Of a DNA stretch of 64,000 nt, positions 5,995-14,031 are shown one piece after another (within the stretch, counting starts at the first letter, position 1; every line of letters starts with the position of its first letter). The notes under the pieces were generated by a model. It saw nothing but the letters and a program-made list of their open reading frames with translations. It was not told the origin of the DNA and did not search any database. The stretch comes from JAAZMI01 sp050948785 (GTDB taxonomy: Bacteria; Bacillota; Dethiobacteria; DTU022; UBA8154). Position numbers and translations under genes: made by a program. The DNA lies in assembly GCA_050948785.1 (NCBI GenBank), contig JBMNEM010000001.1, positions 62,001-126,000 of the forward strand, written 5' to 3'.

Positions 5995-7505
5995 TGTCCG
6001 GAAAAGAATTAGCTACTGGATCTGTGTTTGAGTACAAAGATAGGGGTAGTGATGAGCAGGTTGTTGATCCTAAGAAGGGTAAAAAATGGATGATAGTAAT
6101 AAACCTTCCCAAGCTTATAGACGTAACGCAAAAGCGTCCGCGCAAATATCATACATTTTATGGTTCTAGGACAAAAGCTGAACGAGAAAAGAATAAATTG
6201 GTTTACAAATACAATGAAAAAATTAAACGCAGTATTGTAACTGGCAATATAGTAGTTAAAAATACAGATATGACTTTTGGTGAGTACGCTGAGCTATGGA
6301 TTTTGAAAGCAAAGTACAGGATGAAGAAAAATACTTGGAAAGAGTACGCAAGGGTGCTTAGAAGGCATATAATTCCTGCAATGGGCCATCGCCCCCTAAG
6401 GGACATTTCTGCATTTGATATTTCGCAGTATGCAGTTATTAAGCTTAGTGGCGGTAGATTAGATGGTAAAAAGGGTGGTTTAGATCAAGTGACAGTAAAT
6501 AAGCATCTTTCCTACATCAGTGTTGTTCTAGAAAGTGCAACCGAACCAGAAAATGGACTACTAATTCCTTTTAATCCAGCTTCGCTTGTTAAAAGGAATA
6601 AAAACAAGATAAGCCAGAAAGAAGAAACAATAAATAGCAACAATGCTGCAATAGTTAATTGCTATTCTGTTCAGGAGCTAAACCTTCTTCTAAGCAAACT
6701 TGAAAAACTCTACTCATTCAGGCGTTTGCCGAAAGAAGAAAAAATGAAACAAGAAAACATTAACGTGTTAAAAAGCTTGGGTTTTACAAAGAAAGAAATT
6801 GAATCACCGATGGCATTATTTAAGATTAAGGTAACCACACTTTATCCATTTATTTATCTTGCTGCTAGGACAGGAATGCGACGCAGTGAACTATTAGCTT
6901 TAAAGTGGTCAAATATTGATTTTAATCAAATGATAATAAAAGTATATTCATCACTACACCATGGTAAAAAAGAAGAGGGCGAAGAAAACGCATATTTTTA
7001 CAATACGACTAAGGAAGGGAAGCCTAAAAGTTATATTAAAATAACGGAAAAAGACGTAAAATTTTTGAAGCATCTCAGAAAAGAACAAGTTAAAGACCGC
7101 AGGAGGTTCGAAAAAAAGAATAAAGGAAAAAGGAAATACCATGATCTAAATCTTGTTTTTTGCCAAAACAACGGCGTGCCTTTATGGGGAGAATCAATAG
7201 GGAAAGCATTAAAAGATTTTATCGAAAGTAACGGACTTAAGCCTATCACGATACACGGCCTTCGGCATACACATTGTACATTACTTTTACTTGCTGGTGT
7301 TGATGATGCGTATGTAGCTTTGCGAGTAGGTCATCGGGATTCCACAACTACCAGGCGGATATATTTTCACGTTGATCGGGGGAACATCCCTGATCTTGGA
7401 AACATATTTGAGAAAATATTAGAAGGCGACAAGATATTTACAAAAGAAGAAGCAGAAAATGCAGACAAAAGAGCGAATATCTTATTAGATGCAATCGGTG
7501 GTTGA
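5994..7505 (+). CDS. int: Tyrosine recombinase integrase of the mobile element
   Basis: A 503-residue phage/ICE-type integrase. It has an N-terminal arm-binding region (PRKYHTFYGSRTKAEREK), a SAM-like core-binding domain around 93-180, and a catalytic domain with the full tyrosine recombinase set: Arg296 in TGMRRSELLALKW, His421-x-x-Arg424 in ITIHGLRHTH, His447 in RVGHRD and Tyr457 in RRIYFHV. The gene ends 117 bases from the 3' end of tRNA-Ala, the standard place for such integrases. A basic, AT-rich insertion sits between 200 and 270. It looks intact, so the element may still be mobile. Confidence 0.93.
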   Translation: MSGKELATGSVFEYKDRGSDEQVVDPKKGKKWMIVINLPKLIDVTQKRPRKYHTFYGSRTKAEREKNKLVYKYNEKIKRSIVTGNIVVKNTDMTFGEYAELWILKAKYRMKKNTWKEYARVLRRHIIPAMGHRPLRDISAFDISQYAVIKLSGGRLDGKKGGLDQVTVNKHLSYISVVLESATEPENGLLIPFNPASLVKRNKNKISQKEETINSNNAAIVNCYSVQELNLLLSKLEKLYSFRRLPKEEKMKQENINVLKSLGFTKKEIESPMALFKIKVTTLYPFIYLAARTGMRRSELLALKWSNIDFNQMIIKVYSSLHHGKKEEGEENAYFYNTTKEGKPKSYIKITEKDVKFLKHLRKEQVKDRRRFEKKNKGKRKYHDLNLVFCQNNGVPLWGESIGKALKDFIESNGLKPITIHGLRHTHCTLLLLAGVDDAYVALRVGHRDSTTTRRIYFHVDRGNIPDLGNIFEKILEGDKIFTKEEAENADKRANILLDAIGG

Positions 7506-7566
7506 ACTAGTGGACTGTACCATGACTGTACTCAGGGGGAGGGTGTTTGAAAACGAGAATTTATTA

Positions 7567-7607
7567 AAAAAAGAGGATGCCCGTAAAGCACGATAGAACG
7601 GGCATCC
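7567..7607 (-). terminator. Terminator of tRNA-Ala
   Basis: The perfect 10-bp stem GGATGCCCGT/ACGGGCATCC (7575-7607) is followed on the minus strand by TCTTTTTTTAAT. It lies just downstream of the minus-strand tRNA. Because it sits on the element side of the tRNA 3' end, it may have arrived with the element. Confidence 0.75.
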
Positions 7608-7621
7608 GTACAGTTTACTTC

Positions 7622-7697
7622 TGGTGGACCCGAGGGGAGTTGAACCCCTGGCCTCTAGAATGCGAATCTAGCGCTCTCCCAACTGAGCTACGGGCCC
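7622..7697 (-). tRNA. tRNA-Ala (anticodon CGC)
   Basis: A 76-base cloverleaf: acceptor GGGCCCG/CGGGTCC with the G3-U70 pair that identifies alanine tRNA, D-arm GCTCAGTTGGGAGAGC, anticodon loop TTCGCAT (anticodon CGC) between CTAGA/TCTAG arms, T-loop GTTCAAC and an encoded CCA. It reads codon GCG. Its 3' half is the likely attB/attR of the integrase at 5994-7505. I see no second copy of the tRNA 3' end in positions 1-5700, so the other att site is outside the window. Confidence 0.95.
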
Positions 7698-7794
7698 GTG
7701 TCATAATTTAGTCAAAAATGAATTCAAAAGTTAGTTTCAACAGTTATTATAGCAGTTGGGGGGGAGAAAAACAAGGGTTTTGCCATATGCCGGG

Positions 7795-7837
7795 GGTTCT
7801 GATAAAATTTCAAAAAGTACCAATCTATATCAGAACC
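7795..7837. repeat. Inverted repeat GGTTCTGATA/TATCAGAACC
   Basis: Perfect 10-base arms (7795-7804 and 7828-7837) lie between the tRNA-Ala promoter region and the riboswitch promoter. No T-run follows on either strand, so an operator or a bidirectional structural element is as likely as a terminator. Confidence 0.4.
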
Positions 7838-7914
7838 TCAGGCTCAAACAAAAAAGATGTTGACATTTTATATCAATTATAAGATACTATAGTTAAATAA
7901 ATAAATATTTTGTT

Positions 7915-8080
7915 CAGGTTCCCCTATAAATGGGGATAAAAGGGAACCGGGTGAAAATCCCGGACGGTCTGGCCACTGTAAGTGGGGAGTAACTCCCAGA
8001 TGCCACTGGGCTTTTTGAGAGCCTGGGAAGGCGGGAGATAAACTAAGATCCACAAGTCAGGAGACCTGCCTGATCAATGG
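7915..8080 (+). ncRNA. Cobalamin (B12) riboswitch
   Basis: The conserved blocks of the class are present in order: GGGAACCGGGTGAAAATCCC, GGTCTGGCCACTGT, GATGCCACTGGG, GCCTGGGAAGGCGGGAG, and the B12-box-like AAGTCAGGAGACCTGCC. A TTGACA at 7861 is a candidate -35. The stretch GGAAGGCGGGAGAT (from about 8027) can pair with ATCTCGCCTTCC (about 8084-8095), a possible switch helix before the terminator at 8140. It should shut off the downstream surface-protein genes when adenosyl- or another cobalamin is plentiful. Confidence 0.93.
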
Positions 8081-8139
8081 TGCATCTCGCCTTCCATAGA
8101 AGGGCAAGGGTGTATTTATTAAAGATATAGAAATATTTC

Positions 8140-8176
8140 AAAACCCTGCTTCTTATCATGAGAGGCAGGGTTTTTA
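8140..8176 (+). terminator. Riboswitch expression-platform terminator
   Basis: The stem AAACCCTGCTTCT/AGAGGCAGGGTTT with a short loop is followed by TTTATATG. It lies 60 bases after the cobalamin aptamer and is the probable off-state terminator. Confidence 0.8.
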
Positions 8177-8387
8177 TATGTGTGCCCGGGCATGGGCGAT
8201 AGAATTTAGCGTCAATTAGTAACCGCATAACAAGTGATACGGCGGGAGAGTTAAAATTTACAATAATGATGTTTGTGGGAAGTGTTTGCTGGTGATTGAA
8301 ATACGCGGTCTATGTAAGCAGTTCCTGGAGTTGGCGAATTATAATCTTTTATTGAATGATCACTAATTGTTAAGGGAGGAAGACAGT

Positions 8388-9587
8388 TTGTCGGTAATTA
8401 AGAAATTGGTGGTGTCAGTGCTGATCAGTGTACTTGTTATCTCTGTTACACTCATACCTTCTCCGTTGCCGGTGGGCGTTGTGCATGCAAAGAGGGTGAG
8501 CCTGAATGATCTGTCCAGGATGGCGGTTGGGTTATTGCGCCAGGACTATCAAACTAATGGTGCGCGCAACAGCGACGCCGGAGTGGGATCAATGGCTCTC
8601 TATATCCTGGAAACGGCGAAGATCGATACCGGTAGCTGGCGTTATGCAGGTGTTTCCCTCGAGGATGCGGTGACGGCCCTGGTTATCGAGGACATCAAAC
8701 ATCCGACCGATGTCTCAGCCAAAGTACTGGCCCAGGATCTGTTGGCGATGAAAGCTATCCAGCGCACCGATCTGGTGGATCAGATTCTAAAAATACTGCA
8801 GGAGAGGCAGAAAGCAGCCGGATTCGATGAGAACATCTTCAGTAATTTTTCTGCTTACGATCTGCTGGCCAGAGGTGAGTGCCTGAACGCCATAGGGACC
8901 GTCGAAGTGAGAAACTATCTGTTAACCCAAAAAAAACAGGGGTCTGACGGCAGTTTTTATGGCTGGGGTACCTTTCCCTGGAAGGGAAAGGTACCCCAGC
9001 CTGGCATCATGTCTACCTGTCAGGCGATCAGAACTTTGTCCGCCCTAAATTCCCTGAAGACTGATGCTGAGGTGCAGGCGGCTATACAGCAGGGCCTGTC
9101 ATTGCTGCAGAAATACCAGCAGAGTGACGGCAGTTTTATGTGCGGGATGGATGACCCGGCGATCGATACCGCCGAGGTGATCATAACCCTTGGAAAGCTG
9201 GGGTTGAAAGCTGATGCCTGGATCAGCAGTTCGGGCAAGACTGCGGTCGATTATATGGTGGAACAGGTTATTAATCCTGACGGCAGCCTCGGAAGCTGCC
9301 GGAACATTATGAATGCCATTTGGGTGTTGGATGCCTGTGCCTCGTATAATTCTTCAGCCGCAGTCCAAAACCAGGGAAGGGAAAGCAATTTTAAAGATAT
9401 CCAGGGACACTGGGCGGAGCAGGAGATCCGGGCAATGGCTGGCCAGGGTTATGTCAGCGGGGTTGGCGAGCAGCTCTTTGCTCCAGACGCCTCTATCACT
9501 CGCGCCCAGTTTGCCACATTGCTGGCAAAATTCCTGGGTATTGATCTGTCACTGCCGGCGTCTTCAGTCTTTGAAATGTATGGATAA
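8388..9587 (+). CDS. Secreted alpha/alpha-barrel protein with one SLH domain; putative surface cobalamin binder
   Basis: A 399-residue protein from TTG 8388 (AGGGAGGA 7 bases upstream). Residues 1-35 form a signal peptide (KKLVVSVLISVLVISV...HAKR). Residues 40-320 have prenyltransferase/squalene-cyclase-like helical repeats with DGSF turns (GSDGSFYGWG, QSDGSFMCGM, NPDGSLGSC), the fold that also forms the alpha domain of intrinsic factor and transcobalamin. Residues about 335-395 are one S-layer homology unit (FKDIQGHWAEQEIRAMAGQG). Most SLH proteins carry three units; here the second starts and stops at SVFEMYG, so the 3' end looks truncated. Location behind a B12 riboswitch and next to a DUF4430 gene suggests cobalamin capture at the cell wall (inference). 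Confidence 0.7.
   Translation: MSVIKKLVVSVLISVLVISVTLIPSPLPVGVVHAKRVSLNDLSRMAVGLLRQDYQTNGARNSDAGVGSMALYILETAKIDTGSWRYAGVSLEDAVTALVIEDIKHPTDVSAKVLAQDLLAMKAIQRTDLVDQILKILQERQKAAGFDENIFSNFSAYDLLARGECLNAIGTVEVRNYLLTQKKQGSDGSFYGWGTFPWKGKVPQPGIMSTCQAIRTLSALNSLKTDAEVQAAIQQGLSLLQKYQQSDGSFMCGMDDPAIDTAEVIITLGKLGLKADAWISSSGKTAVDYMVEQVINPDGSLGSCRNIMNAIWVLDACASYNSSAAVQNQGRESNFKDIQGHWAEQEIRAMAGQGYVSGVGEQLFAPDASITRAQFATLLAKFLGIDLSLPASSVFEMYG
8961..9001. repeat. Perfect 19-bp palindrome with 3-base loop inside a coding region
   Basis: The left arm GGCTGGGGTACCTTTCCCT (8961-8979), loop GGA and right arm AGGGAAAGGTACCCCAGCC (8983-9001) form a 41-base perfect hairpin. It encodes GWGTFPWKGKVPQPG in the repeat region of the barrel protein and keeps the reading frame. 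A stem this stable would be a pause or processing site in the mRNA. Confidence 0.9.
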
Positions 9588-9609
9588 GCTGCAGTAAGGG
9601 GAGTCAATC

Positions 9610-10553
9610 ATGAATAAAAAGGGAATATTTTATCTTTTAGCTTTTTTGATAATCATGGTGGCGATCATTGTCCCAACAGTGATCAATTCTAAGCATGAAG
9701 TGCCGGCGGTTATCAATTCTAACCACGGTTCTGAGCCATTGGTGGAAACAGCGGCACCCGGGGTCGGGAGAGAGATTCCTTCAGTGACAACGGAGGGGAA
9801 CAATGAGGCAAAAGTCGCTGTTGAAACGGCGGCAGCGACCCTTCACCTTCGACCTGCACCCCGGGAATAGCGGTGGTGGGCAGGAGTGGAGAAAAACTGT
9901 TTGGGCCAGCTACAGTGAACGTACTTTCCACCAATCCATGGGGGCTGACCGCCCTTGGAGCACTGGATGCCACGGGATTGTCTTACATTATGTCCACGAC
10001 ATTTGATGGATTCGTGAATTCCATCGCCGGGCAGGCAGGTAGCGGGATGGAGGGATGGATGTACACTGTCAATGACACTTCGCCCATGGTTGCAGCCAAG
10101 GATCACGATGTTTCCAGCGGGGACAAAGTAATCTGGTATTACAGCAAAAGCATGGAGCAGGAAGCCCCGACCTGGGCTCAGTTAACTTCCGGAGATTCAT
10201 CAGGTTCAACTTCATCTTTACCAACTTCTTTTGTGACGAGTACGACCGGGGAGGCCGTTGTCAACCCGGCTGTCGGGGGAAATGTCGGGCTGGGCAGTGA
10301 AGTATCGGTCAACATCCCTGCGGACGCCTTGAGTGGAACTGCCGGAGTGAATGTTGCTATCCAGAAAGTGAGCGATCCTCCAGCTGCTCCTGCCGGGTTC
10401 AAGCTGCTCGGCTTAGTCTTCGAATTTACCGTGGGCGATAGCACCGGCTACAAATTTAACCAGCCGGTTACCCTGGCCTTCAGCTTTGATCCGACTGCCC
10501 TGCCACAGGGAGTATCACCATCTGTATACTACTACGAACCAGCCACTGTTTAG
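9610..10553 (+). pseudogene. DUF4430 (transcobalamin-like beta domain) surface protein, frameshifted and 3'-truncated
   Basis: Frame 1 (9610-9870) starts MNKKGIFYLLAFLIIMVAII, a signal/anchor helix plus a linker, and stops at TAG. A second frame, open from about 9850, carries CTPGIAVVGRSGEKL and a clear DUF4430 domain: TVNVLSTNPWGLTALGALDA, GWMYTVNDTSPM, then SSGDKVIWYYSK. DUF4430 is named in Pfam as the transcobalamin-like C-terminal domain. Joining needs a one-base shift near 9845-9862. Residues about 130-226 of frame 2 are a ZU5-like beta domain (VNIPADALSGTAGVNVAIQK) that ends abruptly at SVYYYEPATV, where relatives continue. It may be two coupled proteins instead, but the second frame starts inside the domain's lead-in and has only a GTG. 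Confidence 0.6.
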
Positions 10554-10799
10554 CACATTATTTCAACCCCATTTTCGGTTACAAAGTGCACATTTATCAC
10601 ATTAAAACAGACAATAATACTCTTGTAAGCACACTACAACTGAATAAAAAAACGAGGGCACCCCGGTTTAAAGCACAGAGTACCCTTGTACGGAAGCCTA
10701 CCTATGAACCTCTTACATTCCCGTCTCCTGAGCAGCCAGGCGTACTATTTCAGCATGGGCATCCATCCATATTTGATCTGTCTAATTTATTTACACTCG
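10554..10799. other. Intergenic sequence between convergent genes
   Basis: No gene or convincing terminator is seen. An open frame of 83 codons overlaps the 3' end of the minus-strand gene, has no ribosome site and shows no family features. Confidence 0.5.
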
Positions 10800-11504
10800 C
10801 TAACCAGCATCAGGACAATCAGGGCAATCTATTTTAGAAATTTCTTCTAGTTTAAATTCAAGAACCATTTGCAGCTTAATCACTTTAGTCAGAGTAGCTG
10901 TTACAGATTCATTAATTGCTATCAAATCTGCAACGGTAACATCTGGCATTGCCAGGACCGCTTGAATTTTCTCTCCTTCAGCATTGATAATATGAGCTAA
11001 ACCTGCTTCTTGAAGGGCAGTCGATTCAAGTAGATCTATAATTGCCTGGCATGGTTTCCTAATTTCACAGGAAGGGCCGCATATAGCATCTTCCTTTCTC
11101 TGTGCAGGAGTAGGTCCACCTTTTACAGCTACATCAACTGAGGTTGTTTCATACACTCCTCTCAATGTTATACAATAGAGAACAGGACTCTCGGCTGCTT
11201 CTACGCCTACTTCAAACTTAATCCCATTGACTCCATCAGAAGTTCCCAATTCATAGCCAATGTCTTCTTCCAGCTTAATTCCATTTCTTTCAACTGAAAT
11301 TAACCTCTCCCTAAGAAGCTCCTGACACGTTTCAAAAACTCCAAGCACCCAGTGGCTTAACCCAGGTGACCCTGTGACCGAAACGCTATAGCACCAGGTA
11401 GAATTACAGTTTTTTACCGTCATGCCCTGATAGGTAATGGTATAAGTTGCAGTCGGTTTGCCAGCAGGCACTAAAAAACTAACATTCTGGGGACATTGTA
11501 TCAT
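10800..11504 (-). CDS. Protein of unknown function with N-terminal cysteine-containing beta domain and C-terminal repeat module
   Basis: A 234-residue protein from ATG 11504 (GAGGTGAT 4-5 bases upstream). Residues 1-130 look like a beta-rich domain (FLVPAGKPTATYTITYQGM, SHWVLGVFETCQELL). Residues about 140-234 contain a helical module, CQAIIDLLESTALQEAGLAH, INAEGEKIQ, TVADLIAINESV and KVIKLQMVLEFKLEEIS, that is nearly identical to the neighbouring gene at 11592. Similar NAEGEKIQ modules occur in proteins of spore-forming Bacillota (recollection, not checked), so a spore-surface role is possible. There is no signal peptide or membrane segment. Confidence 0.6.
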   Translation of the reverse strand: MIQCPQNVSFLVPAGKPTATYTITYQGMTVKNCNSTWCYSVSVTGSPGLSHWVLGVFETCQELLRERLISVERNGIKLEEDIGYELGTSDGVNGIKFEVGVEAAESPVLYCITLRGVYETTSVDVAVKGGPTPAQRKEDAICGPSCEIRKPCQAIIDLLESTALQEAGLAHIINAEGEKIQAVLAMPDVTVADLIAINESVTATLTKVIKLQMVLEFKLEEISKIDCPDCPDAG

Positions 11505-11536
11505 ACATATCACCTCATAGTACAAAATTAAAAAAT

Positions 11537-11566
11537 AGGAGCAGGCGACAAAACCTGCTCCATACT
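11537..11566 (-). terminator. Terminator between the two paralogous NAEGEKIQ genes
   Basis: GGAGCAGG pairs with CCTGCTCC over an 8-base loop; on the minus strand it is followed by TATTTTTTAATTTT. It ends the transcript of the 11592-11876 gene, so the downstream paralogue probably has its own promoter or depends on read-through. Confidence 0.75.
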
Positions 11567-11591
11567 GTTTTGTTAATAAAAGACCATAATC

Positions 11592-11876
11592 TTAAGCAGG
11601 TTCAACGCAAGGCTCTAGATCAGAAATTTCCTCAAGTTTAAATTCAAGAACCATTTCCAGCTTAATCACTTTAGTCAGAGTAGCTGCAACAGATTCATTA
11701 ATTGCTATCAAATCTGCGACGGTAACCCCTGGTATTTGCAGAGCTGCTTGAATTTTTTCTCCTTCGGCATTGATAATATGAGCTAAGCCTGCTTCTTGAA
11801 GGGCAATCGATTCAAGTAAATCTGTAATTGCTTGGCATGGTGAAGTTGACGATGGTGTAATAACCGGCATTGTCAT
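11592..11876 (-). CDS. Small protein of unknown function, paralogue of the C-terminal module at 10800
   Basis: A 94-residue protein from ATG 11876 (AAGGGG 10 bases upstream). After a short lead (MTMPVITPSSTSP) it consists only of the helical module CQAITDLLESIALQEAGLAH, INAEGEKIQAAL, LIAINESVAATLTKVIKLEM. About 85% of this matches the last 80 residues of its neighbour. It is a stand-alone version of that module. The high nucleotide identity between the two copies suggests recent duplication or gene conversion. Confidence 0.65.
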   Translation of the reverse strand: MTMPVITPSSTSPCQAITDLLESIALQEAGLAHIINAEGEKIQAALQIPGVTVADLIAINESVAATLTKVIKLEMVLEFKLEEISDLEPCVEPA

Positions 11877-12030
11877 AATCAGAAAACCCCTTTTCAATAT
11901 CATAGTGATAGATATAAATTATCTACCCCGATAATATAATATATTCAATATTTATTATATTTCAAAATGGTTCCTGTTCAATATATTTTTTATCTTTGAT
12001 AACGACACAACCGCACCGCTGCAAAACAAA

Positions 12031-12135
12031 AACAAGGGCTTCCGAAGTTATACTTATAACCTCGAAAAGCCCTTGTTTTATGCGATTCAACTTTGGATAA
12101 AAAAAGCGCGGTTACATTAAGGCTACCGCTTTTTT
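12031..12135. terminator. Two back-to-back hairpin terminators
   Basis: Hairpin 1: AACAAGGGCTT/AAGCCCTTGTT (12031-12077), followed by TTTTG on the minus strand. Hairpin 2: AAAAAAGCGcGGT/ACCGCTTTTTT (12099-12135), T-rich on both strands. Hairpin 2 is well placed to end the minus-strand opu operon, 100 bases upstream on this coordinate axis. The rest of 11877-12234 shows only AT-rich promoter-like sequence for the small gene at 11592. Confidence 0.7.
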
Positions 12136-12234
12136 AACTGATGGGACATTACTTCATATAAAGAAATACCTGTCCTTTTTTTATAATAATTCAGATAATA
12201 ATCCGGGCCAGCCGCTGAAAATTTGGTAGTTTTT

Positions 12235-13086
12235 TTATTGTTGGGGTACCTTCCACTTTTGGGCCAGGGCTTGAGTCAGGCGATCAATGAGTATGGCCAG
12301 GACGACAATGGCCCAGCCGGCCTCAAATCCGTCACCAACCGCGAGATGATTGGTCGCGATCAAAACTTTCTCGCCCACTCCGCCGGCACCGATCATGCTG
12401 GCAATGATAACCATGGCCAGCGCCATCATCGTTGTCTGGTTAATTCCGGCCATGATGGAGGGCATAGCCAGCGGCAAGCGTACTTCCCGCATCAGCTGCC
12501 ACCTGGTCGCGCCAAAAGCAAGTGCCGCTTCCTGGATCGTTGCTGATACCTGCCGTATCCCCAGGTTGGTAAGGCGGATCACCGGCGGCAGGGCATAAAT
12601 AACGGTTGCTACAATAGCCGGGACCTTACCCAAGTCAAAAAACATCAGCGCGGGGATCAGATAAACAAAACTGGGCATGGTCTGCATTGCATCCAGCAGT
12701 GGTGTGAGTATAAAGTTAAAACGGTTTGATTCCGCCATGGCAATGCCCAGCGGTATGCCCAGTAAAAGGGAAATGGCCACCGAGGCAATGATTATTGCCA
12801 GGGTTTTCATGGTCACGGTCCAGAGGCCGAAAAGGCCAATCGTCATCAGGAGCGCTCCTAAGCCGAGGGAGTAGACTGGACGGCGGGTTTGCCACCAGCA
12901 GAGGGCAATAACTGCCACAATCCACATCCACCAGGGGATAAAGAGCAGGCCGGCTTCTATTTTAAGCAGGATGGATAAAAGAGTCTGGGAAAAAATCTTA
13001 AAGGCCGGCGCACAGACAATTTTCAACCATTCCACAAAAGTATCTATATAGGGGGCAATGTTAAAGCGCAATGATTCGGGAAACAA
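12235..13086 (-). CDS. opuAB: Glycine betaine/proline ABC transporter permease
   Basis: A 283-residue inner-membrane permease of the OpuAB/ProW type with about seven hydrophobic helices (WWMWIVAVIALCWW, LGALLMTIGLFGLWTV, LAIIIASVAISLLLGIPLG and others). The EAA loop is EAALAFGATRWQLMREVRLP, followed by MPSIMAGINQTTMMALAMV. It starts at TTG 13086 with GGGGTGA 7 bases upstream, right after opuAA. It forms the channel of the betaine importer with the ATPase and binding protein encoded upstream in the same operon. Confidence 0.92.
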   Translation of the reverse strand: MFPESLRFNIAPYIDTFVEWLKIVCAPAFKIFSQTLLSILLKIEAGLLFIPWWMWIVAVIALCWWQTRRPVYSLGLGALLMTIGLFGLWTVTMKTLAIIIASVAISLLLGIPLGIAMAESNRFNFILTPLLDAMQTMPSFVYLIPALMFFDLGKVPAIVATVIYALPPVIRLTNLGIRQVSATIQEAALAFGATRWQLMREVRLPLAMPSIMAGINQTTMMALAMVIIASMIGAGGVGEKVLIATNHLAVGDGFEAGWAIVVLAILIDRLTQALAQKWKVPQQ

Positions 13087-13103
13087 TATTTTTCACCCCG
13101 TTA

Positions 13104-14027
13104 CTATGGCATTGTTTTTTGCAGTTCTTTATGAGGGGGAATTTTTTTGAACTGCTGCGATTTGGTTTGATTTTCGTCGTCAGGGTAAAACAACCTCCGT
13201 TCATCCTGGACAAAACGCTGGACATATTCGTCTGCGGGACGCTGCACGATTTCCCGGGGAGTCCCCACTTGTACAAATTTGCCCTTATTCATGACAGCCA
13301 TACGGTCGCCCAAGCGCAAAGCCTCATTTAAATCATGTGTGACAAAAATGATTGTTTTTTGTAACTCCCTTTGTAATCTTAAAAGTTCGTCCTGCATTTC
13401 CCTTCTGATAAGCGGGTCTAAGCCGCTAAAGGGTTCATCCATGAGTAATATTGCGGTATTTTGCACCAGAGCGCGTGCCAGGCCGGCCCGCTGCTGCATA
13501 CCGCCGGAAAGTTGTGCGGGATGATGTTTTTCCCACCCGGAGAGGCCTACATTTTTAATAGCCTTGAGTGCTTTTTTTTGGCGCTCATTTTGTTTTTCAC
13601 CACGAAGCTTAAGGCCAAAAGCCACATTTTCTAAAACTGTCCGGTGGGGCAGCAGGCCATAATGCTGAAAAACCATGGCGATTTCCGACCGGCGAAATGC
13701 TGTCAACTCCTGTTCGCGCATTGTTGCCACATCCTGGCCATTGATCCGTATATGGCCGGCGGTTGGCTCGATTAACCGGGCCAGGCAGCGAATAAGGGTT
13801 GATTTTCCGCTGCCGGAAAGGCCCATAATCACAAATACTTCGCCCTTATTTACTTTGAAGGAAACATCATGGACGGCATGGACTACACCATTTTCTTCTT
13901 TTTTGGCCAGGGCTTCAATATTATCAGGGCCTAGACCCGCTCTGGCTCCCCCGAATACTTTCCATAAATGGGTAACTTCAATGAGCGGCGGGGTAAGTTG
14001 ATTACCCGCCTGATTGCGTTTCTCCAC
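13104..14027 (-). CDS. opuAA: Glycine betaine/proline ABC transporter ATP-binding protein
   Basis: A 307-residue ATPase: Walker A GLSGSGKST, Q-loop VFQHYGLLPH, signature LSGGMQQRAGLARAL, Walker B ILLMDEPFSGLDPL and switch His in VTHDLNEALRLGD. The N-terminal segment (GPDNIEALAKKEENGVVHAV) is typical of the OpuAA/ProV family. The C-terminal CBS-domain pair found in many relatives is absent: the protein ends about 25 residues after FVQDERRLFYP, so osmosensing or c-di-AMP binding by CBS domains is not possible here. GTG 14027 is preferred because GAGGTG sits 7 bases upstream, within the end of opuAC. Confidence 0.92.
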   Translation of the reverse strand: MEKRNQAGNQLTPPLIEVTHLWKVFGGARAGLGPDNIEALAKKEENGVVHAVHDVSFKVNKGEVFVIMGLSGSGKSTLIRCLARLIEPTAGHIRINGQDVATMREQELTAFRRSEIAMVFQHYGLLPHRTVLENVAFGLKLRGEKQNERQKKALKAIKNVGLSGWEKHHPAQLSGGMQQRAGLARALVQNTAILLMDEPFSGLDPLIRREMQDELLRLQRELQKTIIFVTHDLNEALRLGDRMAVMNKGKFVQVGTPREIVQRPADEYVQRFVQDERRLFYPDDENQTKSQQFKKIPPHKELQKTMP

Positions 14028-14031
14028 TTTA

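Noticed and set aside
10586..10837. 83-codon plus-strand open frame
   Set aside because: No ribosome site, low-complexity composition, and overlap with the minus-strand gene ending at 10800.
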